NCBI GenBank assembly: GCA_018662005.1
Contig: JABJHA010000038.1
Coordinates: 52,728 to 116,727, forward strand
Direction of reading: 5' to 3'
Origin: Rhodospirillaceae bacterium
GTDB taxonomy: Bacteria; Pseudomonadota; Alphaproteobacteria; Rhodospirillales; JABHCV01
Length of the DNA: 64,000 nucleotides
Shown: positions 62,066 through 64,000 of the stretch, piece after piece
Numbering within the stretch: the stretch's first letter is position 1
Layout of the letters: the number at the start of each line of letters is the position of its first letter
The notes under the pieces: generated by a model
Told to the model about the DNA's origin: nothing
Seen by the model: the letters and a program-made list of their open reading frames with translations, nothing else
Databases searched by the model: none
Program-made: the position numbers and the translations under genes

Positions 62066-63721
62066 GTGGAAACTCTCATTCAGGCTCTCCGTAATCTGGG
62101 GCCACTCAGAATGGCCGTCATGGGCGTAGTCGCCGTCGGCCTCATTGGCTTCTTTATTTTCATAACGACCCGGTTAACGGCGCCGCAGATGGAATTGCTA
62201 TACGGCGGCTTGCAAGCCGAACACCAGTCCAAAATAACAGGCCAACTCAGCGCCTCCAATACGCCTTACGAAATCCGCAACGGCAATGAAATTTTTGCCC
62301 CGGCCGATATGATCGGCCAACTACGCCTGTCTATGGCTGGTCAGGGAATTGGTGGCGGCCAGATCGTCGGTTATGAAATTTTTGACAACGCCAACGCCCT
62401 TGGCACAACCAATTTTATCCAGAACGTCAATCTTCTGCGTGCCCTGGAAGGTGAACTTTCCAGAACCATTAAATCAATTTCTTCAGTCAGTTCGGCCCGT
62501 GTTCATCTGGTTTTACCCAAACGCCAGCTTTTTTCCCGGCAAACCCAGCAACCAAGCGCCACTATTATGCTAAAGATGAATGGTGCCCGTCTTGATCCCG
62601 AGCAGGTATCCGCCGTCCAGTACCTTGTCGCCGCCGCCGTCCCCGGACTGGTGCCAAACAGAATCTCCATCATCGATAACAAGGGCTCATTGCTGGCCCG
62701 TGGTTTTGAAGATTTAAGCGCACCGGGTGCGACCGCCGCCAAGGGCGAAGAGCGCAAGCGCGCCCTGCAAAGGCGGCTCGGCTCGACAATCGAACAACTC
62801 CTTGAAAACATTGTCGGTTTCGGGAAAGCCCGGGCCGAGGTCACGGCCGATATGGACTTTGACAGAATCGTCACCAATGAAGAATTATTCGATCCTGATG
62901 GTCAGGTTGTAGCATCAACCCAAAGCGTCGAACAATCCAATACCAACCAGGAAAGCGACGCCGCAACGCCGGTCAGCGTAGCGACCAACCTGCCCGATGC
63001 CAATTTGAATTCAACAACGTCGGGGGCGAGCCTAAATTCCAACGAAAACCGTACCGAAGAAATCGTCAACTATTCTAATTCCAAGAAGGTGATCAACCAT
63101 ATTCGCGAGGCTGGTGTGATCACTCGCCTGTCCGTGGCCGTTCTTATCGACGGCACCTACCCCGAGGATGAAAACGGCGACAAGAACTATCAGCCCCGAA
63201 ACGAAGCAGAAATGGAATTGATGGCCACATTGGTCAGAAGCGCCATCGGCTTCAACGCCGACAGGGGCGATTCGGTTGATGTCATCAACATGCAATTCGC
63301 CGATCTGGGCGCCGTAGAAGAAGAGGAACTTCAGCTGTTCTTCGGGCTGAACAAGAACGACTTGCTGAGAATGGCTGAAATTCTGGTCTTAAGCATTGTC
63401 GCTATTCTGGTCATCCTGCTGGTGGTCCGGCCCTTGGTTTCCAGGGCTTTCGAGGCCTTGCCGGCTGCCATGGCAGAAGGCAGAATGCTGGCAGATCAAA
63501 CATCAGCGGCAGCCGCGGCAGCTTTAACGGCACCAAGCGCCGGTGGGCCATCACCAAGCGAAGCACCGGGTATGGCTGAACAATATGAGGAACTGATCGA
63601 TATTGACCGGGTTGAAGGCCGGGTCAAGGCTTCTTCGGTCAAGAAAGTCGGTGAAATTGTCGAGAAACATCCTGAAGAGGCACTTTCGATTATCCGAACA
63701 TGGATGTACCAAGAAAGTTGA
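62066..63721 (+). CDS. fliF: Flagellar M-ring protein FliF
   Basis: A 551-residue protein starting at GTG 62066 (GGGAC upstream). There is an N-terminal membrane segment about residues 15-36 (MAVMGVVAVGLIGFFIFIT), ring-building motifs (NFIQNVNLLRALEGELSRTI, ARVHLVLPKR), a periplasmic domain, and a second membrane segment about residues 437-457 (ILVLSIVAILVILLVV). The C-terminal tail ends VEKHPEEALSIIRTWMYQ, which binds FliG. FliF forms the MS ring. It precedes fliG by 14 bases. It is the only clear membrane protein in the window. Confidence 0.96.
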   Translation: METLIQALRNLGPLRMAVMGVVAVGLIGFFIFITTRLTAPQMELLYGGLQAEHQSKITGQLSASNTPYEIRNGNEIFAPADMIGQLRLSMAGQGIGGGQIVGYEIFDNANALGTTNFIQNVNLLRALEGELSRTIKSISSVSSARVHLVLPKRQLFSRQTQQPSATIMLKMNGARLDPEQVSAVQYLVAAAVPGLVPNRISIIDNKGSLLARGFEDLSAPGATAAKGEERKRALQRRLGSTIEQLLENIVGFGKARAEVTADMDFDRIVTNEELFDPDGQVVASTQSVEQSNTNQESDAATPVSVATNLPDANLNSTTSGASLNSNENRTEEIVNYSNSKKVINHIREAGVITRLSVAVLIDGTYPEDENGDKNYQPRNEAEMELMATLVRSAIGFNADRGDSVDVINMQFADLGAVEEEELQLFFGLNKNDLLRMAEILVLSIVAILVILLVVRPLVSRAFEALPAAMAEGRMLADQTSAAAAAALTAPSAGGPSPSEAPGMAEQYEELIDIDRVEGRVKASSVKKVGEIVEKHPEEALSIIRTWMYQES

Positions 63722-63735
63722 TGTAGCCTAGCACG

Positions 63736-64000
63736 ATGGCAAAATCTAAAAGCGAGCTACGAAGTCTGTCGGGCCAGCAAAAAGCGGCTGTTTTCATGCT
63801 CGCGCTCGGCCAGGAACACTCGGCACACATTTTCGAGCTGATGGACGACGAAGAAATTTGTGACATGTCGCAAACCATGGCGACCCTTGGCAACATCAGT
63901 TCATCCGTCATCGAGCAGCTTTTTGTTGAATTTGCCGACCAGCTTTCCGGCGGTGGCGGTGGCGCTGTCGTCGGCTCCTATGATTCTGCCGAACGCCTGC
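63736..64000 (+). CDS. fliG: Flagellar motor switch protein FliG, 5' part
   Basis: The first 88 codons of fliG, cut by the window end. LSGQQKAAVFMLALGQEHSA and LMDDEEICDMSQTMATLG belong to the FliG N-terminal domain that binds the FliF tail. The start is ATG 63736, 14 bases after the fliF stop. The order fliF-fliG is universal. Confidence 0.93.
   Translation, partial: MAKSKSELRSLSGQQKAAVFMLALGQEHSAHIFELMDDEEICDMSQTMATLGNISSSVIEQLFVEFADQLSGGGGGAVVGSYDSAERL

Overview
The window comes from an alphaproteobacterium, most likely a free-living, motile member of the Rhodospirillales or a related order. The evidence is flaF, flbT, a SciP-type CtrA inhibitor and the flagellar order fliK-flgD-flgE-sciP-fliF-fliG, a set confined to that class. 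Protein-coding genes fill nearly all of it. I see no rRNA, tRNA, CRISPR array, transposase or integrase.

Layout. (1) 1-2584: the end of a VOC-fold gene, then a sugar-phosphate isomerase-like TIM barrel and two short-chain dehydrogenases, apparently continuing a carbohydrate operon from the left. (2) 2593-6884, minus strand: a flagellin gene with a structured leader, then flbT, flaF and a TPR-glycosyltransferase of the FlmG type. (3) 7058-16851: a radical SAM/SPASM enzyme, a DegT aminotransferase, a CMP-sugar synthetase-like enzyme, an unusual three-part nonulosonate synthase fusion, a GT41 (O-GlcNAc-transferase-like) TPR protein and a second FlmG-like TPR-glycosyltransferase. (4) 17255-53155: a dense, many-operon carbohydrate island. 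It holds nine further radical SAM enzymes (six with a B12-binding-like N-terminus, three SPASM-like), five methyltransferases, several NAD-dependent epimerases or reductases, an Old Yellow Enzyme, a TPR-sulfotransferase, TIGR04372-like glycosyltransferases and a six-gene operon (split transketolase, HAD phosphatase, APH-type kinase, nucleotidylyltransferase-PfkB kinase fusion, epimerase). (5) 53461-64000: a second, divergent flagellin with its own FlaF, then fliK, flgD, flgE, an opposite-strand TPR-glycosyltransferase, sciP, fliF and the start of fliG.

How it may work together (inference). Flagellar genes flank the island on both sides. Apart from FliF I see no membrane protein, and there is no Wzx, Wzy, ABC exporter or polyprenyl-phosphate transferase. 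That fits sugars made and attached in the cytoplasm to flagellin before export, as shown for FlmG and pseudaminic acid in Caulobacter. Region 3 would supply a CMP-nonulosonate and the 37.6-43.6 kb operon a second activated sugar. The radical SAM enzymes, methyltransferases, Old Yellow Enzyme and sulfotransferase would decorate them. TPR domains, which recur on glycosyltransferases, the sulfotransferase and possibly one radical SAM enzyme, could dock on flagellin. Ten radical SAM enzymes in about 41 kb is the most unusual property of the window and the best candidate for an undescribed system.
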